Positions 17,527 to 26,727 of a DNA stretch of 64,000 nt are shown here, one piece after another. The position numbers were made by a program, and so were the translations under genes. The notes under the pieces were generated by a model. The model was given only the letters and a program-made list of their open reading frames with translations. It did not search any database and was not told where the DNA came from. The DNA comes from Stieleria mannarensis (lineage in GTDB: Bacteria; Planctomycetota; Planctomycetia; Pirellulales; Pirellulaceae): NCBI RefSeq assembly GCF_014154935.1, contig NZ_JACEHH010000009.1, positions 62,001 through 126,000 on the forward strand. Reading direction: 5' to 3'. Within the stretch, counting starts at the first letter, position 1; each line of letters opens with the position of its first letter.

Positions 17527-18267
17527 ATGACCTCCTCGACGACCAACCTAACTGATGAACCGCTCGACGTGATTGCCGTGGGCTCCCATCCCGATGACGT
17601 CGAAGTCGCCTGCGGGGGAACGCTGGCGAAACTGGCCGCGTCGGGGTATCGCGTGGGGATCGTCGACCTGACCGACGGAGAACCGACGCCGTTTAGCGAC
17701 GGCCCGGAAGCGCGGATGAAAGAAGCCCAAGCGGCCGCGGAAGTGCTCGGCGTGGCCGTGCGGGTTCAACTGGATCTTCCCAATCGCCGGTTGTTCGATT
17801 GTTTCGAACACCGCATCGAACTTGCCAAGGTGTTCCGCCGCTACCGGCCTCGAATCGTGATCGGATTCGGCGACAAGACGCCGATGGCATCGCCCGATCA
17901 TTTTCAAACGATGCTGATCACCGATGCCGCCGTCTTTTACAGCCGACTCTCCAAGTGGGATGCGTACTTTGACGGATTGCCGGTTCACAAGATCGAGCGT
18001 CAGTTGTACTTCCGGCTGGCGATTGAGCCGATGACCTTGGCGGGTAATCCGTATCACTTTTTGATCGACATCGGCGCGACGTTGGACAAGAAGATCGCCT
18101 CGATGCAGTGCTACGAAAGCCAGTTCGCGCACAAGCACGCGATGGACGAGCGGATTCGTGCCGCGGCGGTGATGACCGGTTCCATCGCCGGCATCGCGGC
18201 GGCGGAAGTTTTTGCAGCGGCGCGGCCGTTCGCGGCCGGAGACCTGGTTAGCGCCGTGGGGCTGTAA
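17527..18267 (+). CDS. PIG-L family deacetylase, BshB1-like
   Basis: The zinc-binding motif HPDD (residues 21-24, VGSHPDDVEVACGG) and a later SPDHF (in place of the usual HPDH) identify a PIG-L/LmbE deacetylase. The stretch IVDLTDGEPTPFSDGPEARM followed by EAQAAAEVLG and LDLPNRRLFD resembles BshB1, which deacetylates GlcNAc-malate in bacillithiol synthesis. The substrate in a planctomycete is not established. It is translated just after the ATP-grasp gene. The replacement of the first His of HPDH by Ser is worth noting, as that His is commonly a zinc ligand. Confidence 0.85.
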   Translation: MTSSTTNLTDEPLDVIAVGSHPDDVEVACGGTLAKLAASGYRVGIVDLTDGEPTPFSDGPEARMKEAQAAAEVLGVAVRVQLDLPNRRLFDCFEHRIELAKVFRRYRPRIVIGFGDKTPMASPDHFQTMLITDAAVFYSRLSKWDAYFDGLPVHKIERQLYFRLAIEPMTLAGNPYHFLIDIGATLDKKIASMQCYESQFAHKHAMDERIRAAAVMTGSIAGIAAAEVFAAARPFAAGDLVSAVGL

Positions 18268-18388
18268 GGCTTCACGCGGCATTCCCAATCGCGGAACTCG
18301 CCGCCGATTTTGCGATTGCTTCACTTGATGCGTGGCCCCGCGCTCACGCGTCGCGTCTGGGACAGACGTCTGGAGCCGGACCCATCGA

Positions 18389-19780
18389 TCAAGCCGTGTG
18401 GATGGCCCGTTTGTCGACGGCCAAGGCGGCTTCGTGCATCGCTTCGGCCAGGGTCGGGTGGGCGTGACAGGTCCGTGCGATGTCTTCGCTGCTGGCACCG
18501 AACTCCATCGCCGCGGCGGCTTCGGCGATCATGTCGCCGGCGCGGGCGCCGATGATGTGGACACCCAGCACGCGATCGGTTTTGGCATCGGCCAAAATCT
18601 TCACGCGGCCGTCGGGTTCGCCCAGCGTTCGGGCGCGTCCGTTGGCGCCGAACGGGCAGACGCCTTTGTTATAGGCGATCCCAGCTTCCTTCAATTCGTC
18701 TTCCATCTTTCCGACGCTGGCGATTTCCGGGTGTGTGTAGACGATCGCCGGGATGACGTCATAGTTGATGTGGGTGTGCATGCCGGCCATCCGCTCGACA
18801 CACACGACGGCTTCTTCCATCGCTTTGTGGGCCAGCATCGCGCCGCCGATGCAATCGCCGGTGGCGAACACATTCTCGACGGAGGTTTCATAGTTGTCGT
18901 CGACGGGGATGAATCCGTGACGGTCGGTTTCCAATCCGATCGCTTCCAACCCGATCGAATCGGTGGCCGGGCGTCGGCCGGTCGCAAGCAACACCCGGTC
19001 GCAGGTGATTGGGTCGCCGTCTTTAACCTCGACGACGCACTGATCGCCTTTGACGCGTGCCGATTCGACGAAGGTCTTCAGATGAAATTTGAAGCCTTGC
19101 TTTTTGAAGGTGCGCAGCGCGATGTTTGCCAGTTCCGCGTCGATGCCGGGGAAAATCCGGTCAAAGGCTTCCAAGACGGTGACTTCGCTGCCGAGTCGAT
19201 TCCAGACGCTGCCGAGTTCCATGCCGATGTAGCCGCCGCCGATGACGACCAAACGCTCGGGAACGCTGGGGAAGCTCAGTGCAGTGGTGCTGTTGCCGAT
19301 CCGATCCCCGTCCTCTTCGACGCCCCGCAACGTCGCCGGCACGCTGCCGGTGCACAACAGGATTCGGTCGGCTTCGATCACGACCGGTTCGTCTCCCTCG
19401 ACGACGATCGAATTGACATCGCGCAGCTTGCCGCGACCGCAGTACGGCGTGACCTTTTGTTTCTTGAACAGCATGTCGATCCCGCCGGTCAACGTGTCGA
19501 CGATCTTGGTCTTGCGATTCATCATCGCCTCGAGGTCCAAATCGAGCGATCCGATTTTCAGCCCGTGATCGCCGAATCGCTGCTTGGCCTCCTCGTACAA
19601 GTGGCTCGATTCGAGCAACGCTTTGCTGGGAATGCACCCGACCCGCACGCAGGTACCGCCGTATTGGGCGTTTTCGTCGATGCACGCGGTGTCGAATCCC
19701 AGTTGTGCGGCGCGAATGGCAGCCACGTATCCGGCGGGGCCACCGCCGAGGACAACTAATTCGTGTCGGACCGTCTTCAT
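18389..19780 (-). CDS. lpdA: Dihydrolipoyl dehydrogenase (E3)
   Basis: FAD/NAD-linked disulfide oxidoreductase that re-oxidises dihydrolipoamide in 2-oxo acid dehydrogenase or glycine-cleavage complexes. FAD motif GGGPAG (12-17), redox-active Cys pair C44/C49 in GGTCVRVGCIPSK, NAD motif VVIGGGYIGMELGSV, second FAD motif FATGDCIGG and the catalytic C-terminal His in CHAHPTLAEAMHEA are all present. The chosen ATG (19780) gives a normal 463-residue protein; the frame remains open upstream to 20068, but that part overlaps the divergent membrane-protein gene and is not E3-like. No E1/E2 genes are nearby. Confidence 0.96.
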   Translation of the reverse strand: MKTVRHELVVLGGGPAGYVAAIRAAQLGFDTACIDENAQYGGTCVRVGCIPSKALLESSHLYEEAKQRFGDHGLKIGSLDLDLEAMMNRKTKIVDTLTGGIDMLFKKQKVTPYCGRGKLRDVNSIVVEGDEPVVIEADRILLCTGSVPATLRGVEEDGDRIGNSTTALSFPSVPERLVVIGGGYIGMELGSVWNRLGSEVTVLEAFDRIFPGIDAELANIALRTFKKQGFKFHLKTFVESARVKGDQCVVEVKDGDPITCDRVLLATGRRPATDSIGLEAIGLETDRHGFIPVDDNYETSVENVFATGDCIGGAMLAHKAMEEAVVCVERMAGMHTHINYDVIPAIVYTHPEIASVGKMEDELKEAGIAYNKGVCPFGANGRARTLGEPDGRVKILADAKTDRVLGVHIIGARAGDMIAEAAAAMEFGASSEDIARTCHAHPTLAEAMHEAALAVDKRAIHTA

Positions 19781-19938
19781 GAGTTTGCGTTGGAAAGGGG
19801 GGGTGAGCGAACAGGATGCTTGTCGGCCACTACCATAGGCTGCCGGTGATTCTTGGTAAATCACGGGGTTGCCCTCTCGCCGCCGACGGGGACAATCTGG
19901 TTTCGATCTCATTGCCCGGACCCCGCCGCAAACCCAAT

Positions 19939-21075
19939 GTGGCGTGGTCCATCGCACTCCCCCCTGGCGCCGCTGCCTTGCCGAAAAAACGCATCCGAAA
20001 ATATGCCGGACCGGTGCTCGCGATTGCGTTGTTCGCTTTGGCGGTGCGGTTGCTGATCCGCGAAGCACACCAGATCACATGGGACGAATTTGTTCGCGGA
20101 CTGACCGGCGTGCCCGCCAGCCAGATCGCCATCGCGGCGTTCTTGATCGCATTGAACTATGGCTTGCTGATCGCCTATGACATCCTGGCGCTGCGTTATG
20201 TCGCACGCTCCTTGCCGTTGCGGCGTGTCGCATTGGTCTCGATCGCCGGTTTCTCGCTGGGCAACAACTTGGGCACCCTGTTGGCGGCGGCACCGATTCG
20301 GTTTCGGTTTTATTCCCAATGGGGACTTTCGCCGGGGCAAATCGTCGCGTTGATTTCCGTCGTGGGGCTGACGTTTTGGAGCGGCTGGTGGTTTCTCGGC
20401 GGGATGGTGCTGATTTGGGTGCCGATCCAGTTGCCCCCCGACGTTTCGCTGCCCGTCGGCACGCAAACCTTCGGCATCGTGCTGATCTCGCTGGCCATCC
20501 TCTATTCGCTGGTCTGCTTTTTGTGGCGTAAACCCTGGCCGATCGGCGAACTGCACCTGCGTCCCCCGCGGCCGGGATTGATGTTCGTCCAGGCGTCGGT
20601 AGCGGCGGTGGACCTGCTGATTTCCGCGACGGCGTTGTACCTGGTTCTTCCCGGCGATTCGGTGGTCCCGTTCGCACAAGTCTTGGCCGCCTATCTGGTC
20701 GCGATCGGTGTTGCGATGATGACCCAGGTCCCCGGCGGCCTGGGCGTGCTGGAAGTCATCCTGCTGACGCTGCTGAAAGGAACCGTCGGCGACACCGTCC
20801 TGGCGTCGGTCTTGATCTTCCGCGTGCTGTACTATTGGCTGCCGTTGTTGGCCGGCATGATCGCTCTGGTCGGTTACGAAATCGCCAGCGGTGCAGCAGC
20901 GGCCAAACAGGCATCCGGCATCGCGGTCGCTTCGGCGAGCCCGATCGACCCTGCGCAACCCGTCGGCATTACAGCGACGACCGAGGGACAAGCCTCGGTG
21001 GATCGAGCCGCCCCCGCCGGGGAGGAGATCTTGCTGCCGGAGTTCCAAGACGACCAAGTGCCGAGCGAAGATTGA
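19939..21075 (+). CDS. YbhN/UPF0104-type multi-pass membrane protein (LPG-synthase TM-domain-like)
   Basis: Many hydrophobic helices and family-like segments (SIAGFSLGNNLGTLLAAAPIRF near the middle; MTQVPGGLGVLEVILL later) identify the lysylphosphatidylglycerol synthase transmembrane/UPF0104 family. Its members may act as lipid flippases. There is no C-terminal synthetase domain; the tail is a Pro/Ala-rich, poorly ordered segment. The start is uncertain: I give a GTG at 19939, because the open frame back to an ATG at 19816 has non-coding-like composition and would leave only 35 bp to the divergent lpdA start. Confidence 0.78.
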   Translation: MAWSIALPPGAAALPKKRIRKYAGPVLAIALFALAVRLLIREAHQITWDEFVRGLTGVPASQIAIAAFLIALNYGLLIAYDILALRYVARSLPLRRVALVSIAGFSLGNNLGTLLAAAPIRFRFYSQWGLSPGQIVALISVVGLTFWSGWWFLGGMVLIWVPIQLPPDVSLPVGTQTFGIVLISLAILYSLVCFLWRKPWPIGELHLRPPRPGLMFVQASVAAVDLLISATALYLVLPGDSVVPFAQVLAAYLVAIGVAMMTQVPGGLGVLEVILLTLLKGTVGDTVLASVLIFRVLYYWLPLLAGMIALVGYEIASGAAAAKQASGIAVASASPIDPAQPVGITATTEGQASVDRAAPAGEEILLPEFQDDQVPSED

Positions 21076-21130
21076 GACCCGATCGGCTATAGTAGAGGGA
21101 CGCCCTCCATCCCACCCCCTGCCGTCGATC

Positions 21131-24100
21131 ATGCCTGTTACGATCAAACGCCTTTCCACCGTGTCGTTGATGCGGCTCGTCCTTGCGTTGTCACCGGTCG
21201 CCGCCATTTCGGCTGTCGGCACACTCACCGCCGCCGACTCCCAAACGGCCCCAACGCCCGATTCCGCTGGCCCGGATTTCAATCGGGACGTTCGCCCGAT
21301 CCTGGCCAAGCACTGCTTCACCTGCCACGGGCCGGACGAAGACGCACGCGAAGCGGGTTTACGCTTGGACACCCAATCGGGTTCACGCCAGGATTTGGGG
21401 GGCTACCAAGCGGTGATACCCGGCGATGCCGACGAGAGCGAATTGTTCCTCCGGGTGACCAGTGACGACGAGGATCTGCGGATGCCGCCGGCCGACGGAC
21501 ATCCGCCGCTGAGCAACAGTGACATCGCAACCCTGCGCCGCTGGATCGATTCGGGCGGCCAATACAAAGCCCACTGGGCGTTCCGAGCCGCGACCGAACC
21601 GCCGCTGCCGACCGTCGAGAACCCGGATTGGTGTCGTGGCGTGATCGACCGATTTGTGCTGCACCGAATGGAACAGCACGGGCTATCCCCCGGCGGCGAC
21701 GCCGAACCCGTCGCGTTGATCCGCCGCGTCTACATGGACTTGCTGGGCACCACGCCCACGCCCGACGAGGTCCGGCGGTTTGTGTCCGACACACGCCCCG
21801 ACGCTTATGAGGCCTTGGTCGACCGGTTGCTGGCCGCCCCGGAATACGGCGAACGATTTGCCCGCCCGTGGTTGGACTTGGCCCGATACAGCGACACCAA
21901 CGGCTATGAAAAAGACCGCCCCCGCACGATTTGGCCGTATCGAGATTGGGTGATCGATGCGATCAACGCCGACAAACCGTTCGACCAGTTCTCGATCGAA
22001 CAACTGGCCGGCGACATGCTTCCCGACGCCACCCGCGCTCAACGCATCGCCACGGGATTTCATCGCAACACGATGCTTAACGAAGAAGGCGGCATCGACC
22101 CGCTGGAATACCGTTTCTATGCCATGGTCGATCGCGTCGCGACGACCGGCACCGTTTGGATGGGATTGACGACGGGCTGTGCCCAATGCCACACACACAA
22201 GTACGATCCGCTGACGCACACGGATTACTACGCGATGATGGCGTTGATGGACAATGCCGATGAACCAGAACTCAACGCGGATCCCCAAGCGGTGATCGAG
22301 CAGCGTGAATCGCTGCGACGACGGATCGAGAAACGGGAGCAAGAGATTGTTGACGGCGTGCTGCTTTCCGACGACGCCGACCCGGACTTGCGGGGAGCGT
22401 TGGAAACGTGGCAGACCGAACGCGGAAACCAAGTTTCCAATTGGACGACGGTTGCTCCCGATCAGTTGGAATCAACCATGCCCACGTTGGCCGTGCTCGA
22501 TGATGGGTCCGTGCTGGCTTCGGGCGATGCGACCAAACGCGATGTGTACACGTTGACGATGCCGGCGATCGACGCGGACCAACCCGTCACGGCGATCCGA
22601 ATCGAGGCGCTCGCGCATCCGACGTTGCCCGCCAAAGGTCCGGGGCTGGCGTTTTACGAAGGCCGGCGCGGTGATTTCTTTTTGAGCGAACTGGACGTGT
22701 CGGTCGGTGAAACCCCGGTCACGATCGCCGCCGGCACCACCTCGGTACCGAACGCCAAACCGGGTAACGGAAAAACCTATCCCGGCAACATCTTTGACGG
22801 CGATGGATCTACCGGCTGGTCGATCCCCGGCGATGCCGGTCAAACCCAGCGTCTGGTCATCCCACTCGATCCGCCGACACGACTGAACCAGGCGTGGACG
22901 TTGGAGATGTTGTTCGAGCGACATTACGTCGCCGGCTTGGGACACTTCCGCATCGATGTGACGACCGATGCCAATCCCCAGGCGATGCAGATTTCCAGCG
23001 ACTTGCAACGCGAGTTGGTTCAATCCAAATCCTCCGGCGCGAAATCGCCGCGGCTGAAGCGTGCCCTGGCCCTGGAATTTTTGCGCGACGCGCCGGAAAT
23101 GGCCAAGCACCGCAAGCCCATCGAAGCCTTGCGCAAGCAGATCCCCGACGACATTCGGACGTTGGTGATGCAGGAACGCCCGGCCACCAATCCACGCGTC
23201 ACCCGGCGTCACCACCGCGGCGAATACCTGCAGCCGAAGGAAGTGGTCGAAGGGGCCGTGCCGGAGTTTCTCGCGACCGGTGCGGACGACGCCCCGTCCG
23301 ATCGGCTGGAATTGGCGCGGTGGTTGGTCAGCGATGCGAACCCGCTGGTCGGACGGGTGACGGCGAACCGCGCGTGGCGTGAATTTTTCGGCACCGGCAT
23401 CGTGCGGACCGCGGGCGATTTTGGCACACAAAGCGAATCGCCCTCACACCCCGACCTGATCGACTATCTGGACGCCCGCCTGCGAGACACTTCGGCAATT
23501 GGTGATCGTTGGTCGATCAAACGATTGCACCGCGAAATCGTGCTTTCGTCGACCTATCGCCAAGCGATCGGGACACCGCCGGAAACAGACCCCGGCAATC
23601 GGCTGCTGTCCGTGTTTCCCTATCGCCGCTATGACGCCGAACGGATCCGCGACGCGTTCCTGTCCGCTTCGGGCTTGTTATGTCGACAGATCGGCGGCCC
23701 CAGCGTGTACCCGCCCCAGCCGTTGGCCGTCGTTCAACTGGCCTATGGAAACACGGCCTGGCCGACGTCGACCGGCGCCGACCGATTCCGCCGCTCACTG
23801 TACACGTACAGCAAACGCACCGCGCCGTTCGCCGCGATGACGACCTTTGACGCGCCCTCGGGCGAACTTTGCATCGCCAGACGTGATTCCAGCACGACGC
23901 CGCTGCAAGCGTTGACGCTGCTGAACGACGAAATGTACTTGGAAATTGCCGCCGGGCTGGCCGAACAAGCCGTCCGCGATGCCACCGAGCATGATGCCAA
24001 TCCCACGCCGCGGGCGATCGCCACGCAACTGTTCCGCCGCGTCCTGGTCCGTTCGCCCAGCGACGGAGAACTGGACGCGATCTTGGCGTTCTACCGCAGC

Positions 24101-24178
24101 CAAACCGAACACGATCAACCTTGGATGCTGGTCGCCCGGGCGTTGATGAATACCGACGAAGCAATCACCACACCATGA
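21131..24178 (+). CDS. PSD1/DUF1549/DUF1553 cytochrome-domain protein (planctomycete type)
   Basis: Signal peptide (about 1-35), then a planctomycete-type cytochrome c domain with CFTCH at 62-66 (FNRDVRPILAKHCFTCHGPD), a DUF1549 region (YGERFARPWLDLARYSDTNG) with a second CAQCH at about 350, and a C-terminal DUF1553 (FFGTGIVRTAGDFGTQSESP). 1015 residues, normal for the family. The ATG at 21131 is the only start that gives the signal peptide. Its stop overlaps the DUF1501 start (ATGA), the standard arrangement in planctomycetes. The pair is thought to work outside the cytoplasm, perhaps in polysaccharide processing, but no reaction is proven. Confidence 0.94.
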   Translation: MPVTIKRLSTVSLMRLVLALSPVAAISAVGTLTAADSQTAPTPDSAGPDFNRDVRPILAKHCFTCHGPDEDAREAGLRLDTQSGSRQDLGGYQAVIPGDADESELFLRVTSDDEDLRMPPADGHPPLSNSDIATLRRWIDSGGQYKAHWAFRAATEPPLPTVENPDWCRGVIDRFVLHRMEQHGLSPGGDAEPVALIRRVYMDLLGTTPTPDEVRRFVSDTRPDAYEALVDRLLAAPEYGERFARPWLDLARYSDTNGYEKDRPRTIWPYRDWVIDAINADKPFDQFSIEQLAGDMLPDATRAQRIATGFHRNTMLNEEGGIDPLEYRFYAMVDRVATTGTVWMGLTTGCAQCHTHKYDPLTHTDYYAMMALMDNADEPELNADPQAVIEQRESLRRRIEKREQEIVDGVLLSDDADPDLRGALETWQTERGNQVSNWTTVAPDQLESTMPTLAVLDDGSVLASGDATKRDVYTLTMPAIDADQPVTAIRIEALAHPTLPAKGPGLAFYEGRRGDFFLSELDVSVGETPVTIAAGTTSVPNAKPGNGKTYPGNIFDGDGSTGWSIPGDAGQTQRLVIPLDPPTRLNQAWTLEMLFERHYVAGLGHFRIDVTTDANPQAMQISSDLQRELVQSKSSGAKSPRLKRALALEFLRDAPEMAKHRKPIEALRKQIPDDIRTLVMQERPATNPRVTRRHHRGEYLQPKEVVEGAVPEFLATGADDAPSDRLELARWLVSDANPLVGRVTANRAWREFFGTGIVRTAGDFGTQSESPSHPDLIDYLDARLRDTSAIGDRWSIKRLHREIVLSSTYRQAIGTPPETDPGNRLLSVFPYRRYDAERIRDAFLSASGLLCRQIGGPSVYPPQPLAVVQLAYGNTAWPTSTGADRFRRSLYTYSKRTAPFAAMTTFDAPSGELCIARRDSSTTPLQALTLLNDEMYLEIAAGLAEQAVRDATEHDANPTPRAIATQLFRRVLVRSPSDGELDAILAFYRSQTEHDQPWMLVARALMNTDEAITTP

Positions 24179-25614
24179 ATTTGAAAGAAGTCACGCGTCG
24201 ACAATTGTTTGCCGCCTGTGGAATCGGGCTGGGCAAGATCTCGCTGGCATCGCTGCTGGCCGACGACACCGCTGCCGCATCCCCCATCGCGTCCGGCAGT
24301 GCATCCGGCAGTGCAACGTCGCTGAACGGCGGCTTGCACCATCGAGCGAAGATCAAACGGGTGATTTACCTGTTCATGGCCGGCGCCCCCAGCCAATTGG
24401 ACTTGTTCGATCACAAGCCCAAGCTGGTCGAACTGGAAGGCAAACCGATCCCGCCGTCGGTGATCGCCGGCCAGCGTTACGCGTTCATCCAACCAGGCGC
24501 AGCCGTCTTGTCGCCGCGTTTCAAGTTCAACCGTTACGGCCAGTCGGGGGCGGAGATCGCCGAGCCGCTGCCGCATCTGGCCGAGATCGCCGACGATGTC
24601 GCGCTGATTCGCAGCGTTCACACCGACCAGTTCAACCACGCGCCGGCACAGATCTTCGTCAACACCGGCAGCCCGATCCCCGGACGCCCCGCGATGGGAT
24701 CGTGGCTGACGTACGGCCTGGGCAGCGAGGCGGATGACCTGCCCGGTTTTGTGGTGCTGAAAAGCGGCGGCAACCTGTCCGGCGGCGCGGCGATGTGGAG
24801 CAACGGATTCCTGCCCGGCCAACACCAGGGCGTCCCATTTCGCACCAGCGGCGACCCGATCTTGCACGTCGCCAACCCGCCGGGAATCAGCCGACAAACC
24901 CAACGGGCGACGTTGGACCTGCTGACCGACCTGAACCGCCGCCGCGAAGCATCACTGGCCGTCGATGGAATCAATTCGCGGATCGAGTCCTACGAGATGG
25001 CGTACCGGATGCAGACGCGGGCGCCGGAGCTGATGGATTTCTCCGGCGAATCGGACGAGACGCTTTCGATGTACGGCACCCAACGCGACGACGCCGGATC
25101 GTTTGCCAAGAACTGCTTGCTCGCCCGGCGACTGGCCGAGCGGGGCGTTCGTTTTATCCAGCTGTACCACAGCGGTTGGGACCACCACAGCAACGTCGAA
25201 GGCGGGCTGAAAGCTCAGTGCAGAGCCACCGACCAAGGCTGCGCGGCACTGGTGAAGGATCTCAAGCAACGCGGCATGCTGGACGAGACACTGGTGGTCT
25301 GGGGTGGCGAGTTCGGCCGCACACCGATGGTCGAAGCCAGCGCGGCACTCGGGCGTTCACTCGGCCGCGATCATCACCCCCAAGCCTTCACGATGTGGAT
25401 GGCCGGTGGCGGCGTGCGCGCCGGGCAAACGATCGGCAAGACCGACGACCTGGGATTCCACCCCGTCGAGGATGCGGTTCACGTCCACGACATCCAAGCG
25501 ACGATCCTGCATCAACTGGGCATCGACCACGAACGGTTGACGTTCACCTTTGCCGGCCGACCGTTCCGATTGACCGACGTTCACGGCCACGTGATCGAAA
25601 AACTGGTGGGCTGA
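24175..25614 (+). CDS. DUF1501 protein, Tat-exported (sulfatase-like fold)
   Basis: N-terminal twin-arginine signal (TRRQLFAACG, residues 7-16), then a DUF1501 domain related to alkaline phosphatase/sulfatase folds: KRVIYLFMAGAPSQLDLFDHKP, SVHTDQFNHAPAQIF, LYHSGWDHHSN, VVWGGEFGRTP and GRDHHPQAFTMWMAGGG. The His/Asp clusters are likely metal ligands. About 479 residues. It starts inside the stop of the DUF1549/1553 gene and the two are translationally coupled. A GC-rich stem-loop with a T-run at 25627-25660 ends the operon. Confidence 0.94.
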   Translation: MNLKEVTRRQLFAACGIGLGKISLASLLADDTAAASPIASGSASGSATSLNGGLHHRAKIKRVIYLFMAGAPSQLDLFDHKPKLVELEGKPIPPSVIAGQRYAFIQPGAAVLSPRFKFNRYGQSGAEIAEPLPHLAEIADDVALIRSVHTDQFNHAPAQIFVNTGSPIPGRPAMGSWLTYGLGSEADDLPGFVVLKSGGNLSGGAAMWSNGFLPGQHQGVPFRTSGDPILHVANPPGISRQTQRATLDLLTDLNRRREASLAVDGINSRIESYEMAYRMQTRAPELMDFSGESDETLSMYGTQRDDAGSFAKNCLLARRLAERGVRFIQLYHSGWDHHSNVEGGLKAQCRATDQGCAALVKDLKQRGMLDETLVVWGGEFGRTPMVEASAALGRSLGRDHHPQAFTMWMAGGGVRAGQTIGKTDDLGFHPVEDAVHVHDIQATILHQLGIDHERLTFTFAGRPFRLTDVHGHVIEKLVG

Positions 25615-25626
25615 GCAAACCAATGA

Positions 25627-25660
25627 CAGGCCCCTCCTTTGCAGGGCCTGCGGCTTTTTA
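25627..25660 (+). terminator. Rho-independent terminator of the DUF1549-DUF1501 operon
   Basis: CAGGCCC (25627-25633) pairs with GGGCCTG (25644-25650), leaving a 10-base loop, followed by CGGCTTTTTA. It lies 13 bp after the DUF1501 stop. Confidence 0.7.
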
Positions 25661-25684
25661 ACCGCGGACTTTACAGGCGTTTAC

Positions 25685-25717
25685 GAATTCACCCTCCCTT
25701 CCAGGGAGGGTGAATTC
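25685..25717. repeat. Perfect 15-bp hairpin, CCCTCCC/GGGAGGG family
   Basis: GAATTCACCCTCCCT (25685-25699), a 3-base loop and its exact reverse complement (25703-25717). Related hairpins lie at 15451-15469 and 15589-15607, and the 3' flank repeats CCCCTCGCTGCGCTCGA in both regions, inverted relative to each other. It probably belongs to a dispersed intergenic repeat family. Confidence 0.65.
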
Positions 25718-25794
25718 TTGATTTGGTGCTCGTGCCCCTCGCTGCGCTCGACGATCTTTGCCCAAGGGTGAGTCTTGGTCCCGCATCACACCAC

Positions 25795-25829
25795 AAAAAA
25801 ACCCGATGCTGCAGTGATGCAGCACCGGG
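25795..25829 (-). terminator. Rho-independent terminator of the Cys/Pro repeat protein gene
   Basis: On the minus strand, CCCG + GC-rich TGCTGCA (7-bp perfect arm), a 4-base loop, TGCAGCA + CGGG, then seven T residues (the A-run at 25795-25801). It lies about 30 bp past the stop at 25860 and has the classic form. Confidence 0.85.
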
Positions 25830-25859
25830 CTTGAACCTTCTAACTCGTGATTGCCGAGC

Positions 25860-26522
25860 TTAGATGTTGGTGTCGGCATCCGGAGTCGGAGCCGGCGGTG
25901 CGTCGCTTGCACTTGCTTCGGGTGCTGCCGGAGCAGCTTCGGCTGCGGGAGCAGCTTCGACAACGACGCCGCCATCACAGGCTGCACAAGGTGCAGCCGA
26001 AACGACTGCCCCGCCGCATCCGCCGCACGGAGCCGGTGTGGGAGCACCACAGCAAGGCGCCGGTGCCGGTTCGCAGCAAGGTGCCGGTGCGGGTTCGCAG
26101 CAAGGTGCCGGTGCGGGTTCGCAGCAAGGAGCCGGTGCCGGTTCGCAGCAAGGTGCCGGTGCCGGTTCGCAGCAAACTGGCTCGGGAGCACAGCAGCTCT
26201 TACGGGCCTTCAACTTTGCACACAGACGTGCGAACAACTTCGGACGGCTTCGGCCACCGCAAGTCGGCTCGGGTGCACAGCAAGACGGTGCGGGTTCGCA
26301 GCAGACAGGTTCCGGTGCGCAGTAGACGGGCTCCGGAGCACAGCAGTCGTTGCTTGCGTGCAGCTTGGCGAACAGTCCGCCGCCACATGCTTTCTTTGCA
26401 TGCAGCTTCGAGAACAATCCACCACCACAGTTGCCAGCGTAAGCCGACGATTCATTCATGGCGAGAGCCGCACCCACCAAAAGTGCAAACGCGGCGATCC
26501 CGCTGACCACATTCCGATTCAT
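25860..26522 (-). CDS. Secreted Cys/Pro-rich repeat protein
   Basis: 220 residues, of unknown function. Signal peptide [20 protein letters not shown] followed by [10 protein letters not shown]. Then repeated modules: [28 protein letters not shown] and [19 protein letters not shown], each followed by CCAPEP/CCEPAP runs, and five tandem copies of CCEPAPAP encoded by a 24-bp direct repeat (26050-26169). The tail is Ala/Pro/Asp rich. The ATG at 26522 has GGGAGA 6-7 bases upstream. The gene has its own promoter candidate and a strong terminator, so it is a monocistron. So many Cys pairs suggest disulfide cross-linking or metal binding in the envelope; this is inference. Planctomycete cell-surface proteins are often Cys-rich. 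Confidence 0.85.
   Translation of the reverse strand: MNRNVVSGIAAFALLVGAALAMNESSAYAGNCGGGLFSKLHAKKACGGGLFAKLHASNDCCAPEPVYCAPEPVCCEPAPSCCAPEPTCGGRSRPKLFARLCAKLKARKSCCAPEPVCCEPAPAPCCEPAPAPCCEPAPAPCCEPAPAPCCEPAPAPCCGAPTPAPCGGCGGAVVSAAPCAACDGGVVVEAAPAAEAAPAAPEASASDAPPAPTPDADTNI
26050..26169. repeat. Five tandem 24-bp repeats encoding CCEPAPAP
   Basis: Five contiguous copies of a 24-bp unit beginning CAGCAAGGTGCCGGT on the plus strand, with only a few base changes. On the minus strand each codes for an octapeptide CCEPAPAP, so gain or loss of a copy keeps the frame. Confidence 0.9.
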
Positions 26523-26699
26523 TGTTTTCTCCCAAGTGTTTCGGAGTTTCTGGTGCGATCCTCTACGCACACTTTGTCAAATCAGAAGCCATCTCCAGGC
26601 TCCCCCGTTGGTTCCAGCATCGGTGACCATCACCGAAACTTCCGAACACGCAAAATAGGTGCTTTACGGAATGTTTGCGGACCACGTGATTTCGACGAT

Positions 26700-26727
26700 A
26701 AAGTAACTTTGGCCAGAGGCGTGTCAA
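26700..26727 (-). promoter_or_regulatory. Candidate sigma-70-type promoter of the Cys/Pro repeat protein gene
   Basis: Minus strand TTGACA (26722-26727), 16-base spacer, TACTTT (26700-26705). Transcription would start near 26693 and give a leader of about 170 bases. The -35 lies inside a 14-bp direct repeat that may also bind a regulator. Confidence 0.3.

Noticed and set aside
17527-18267. Firm assignment as bacillithiol deacetylase bshB1
   Set aside because: Sequence resembles BshB1, but no bshA or bshC is nearby and HPDH is altered, so the symbol was left out.
18332-19759. A 475-codon plus-strand frame
   Set aside because: Antisense to dihydrolipoyl dehydrogenase, which is intact.
19909-21372. 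A 487-codon minus-strand frame
   Set aside because: Antisense to the YbhN-type gene and the start of the DUF1549 gene; rich in Gln/Arg/His as shadow frames are.
26050-26169. CRISPR-like repeats
   Set aside because: They are coding 24-bp tandem repeats in a secreted protein.
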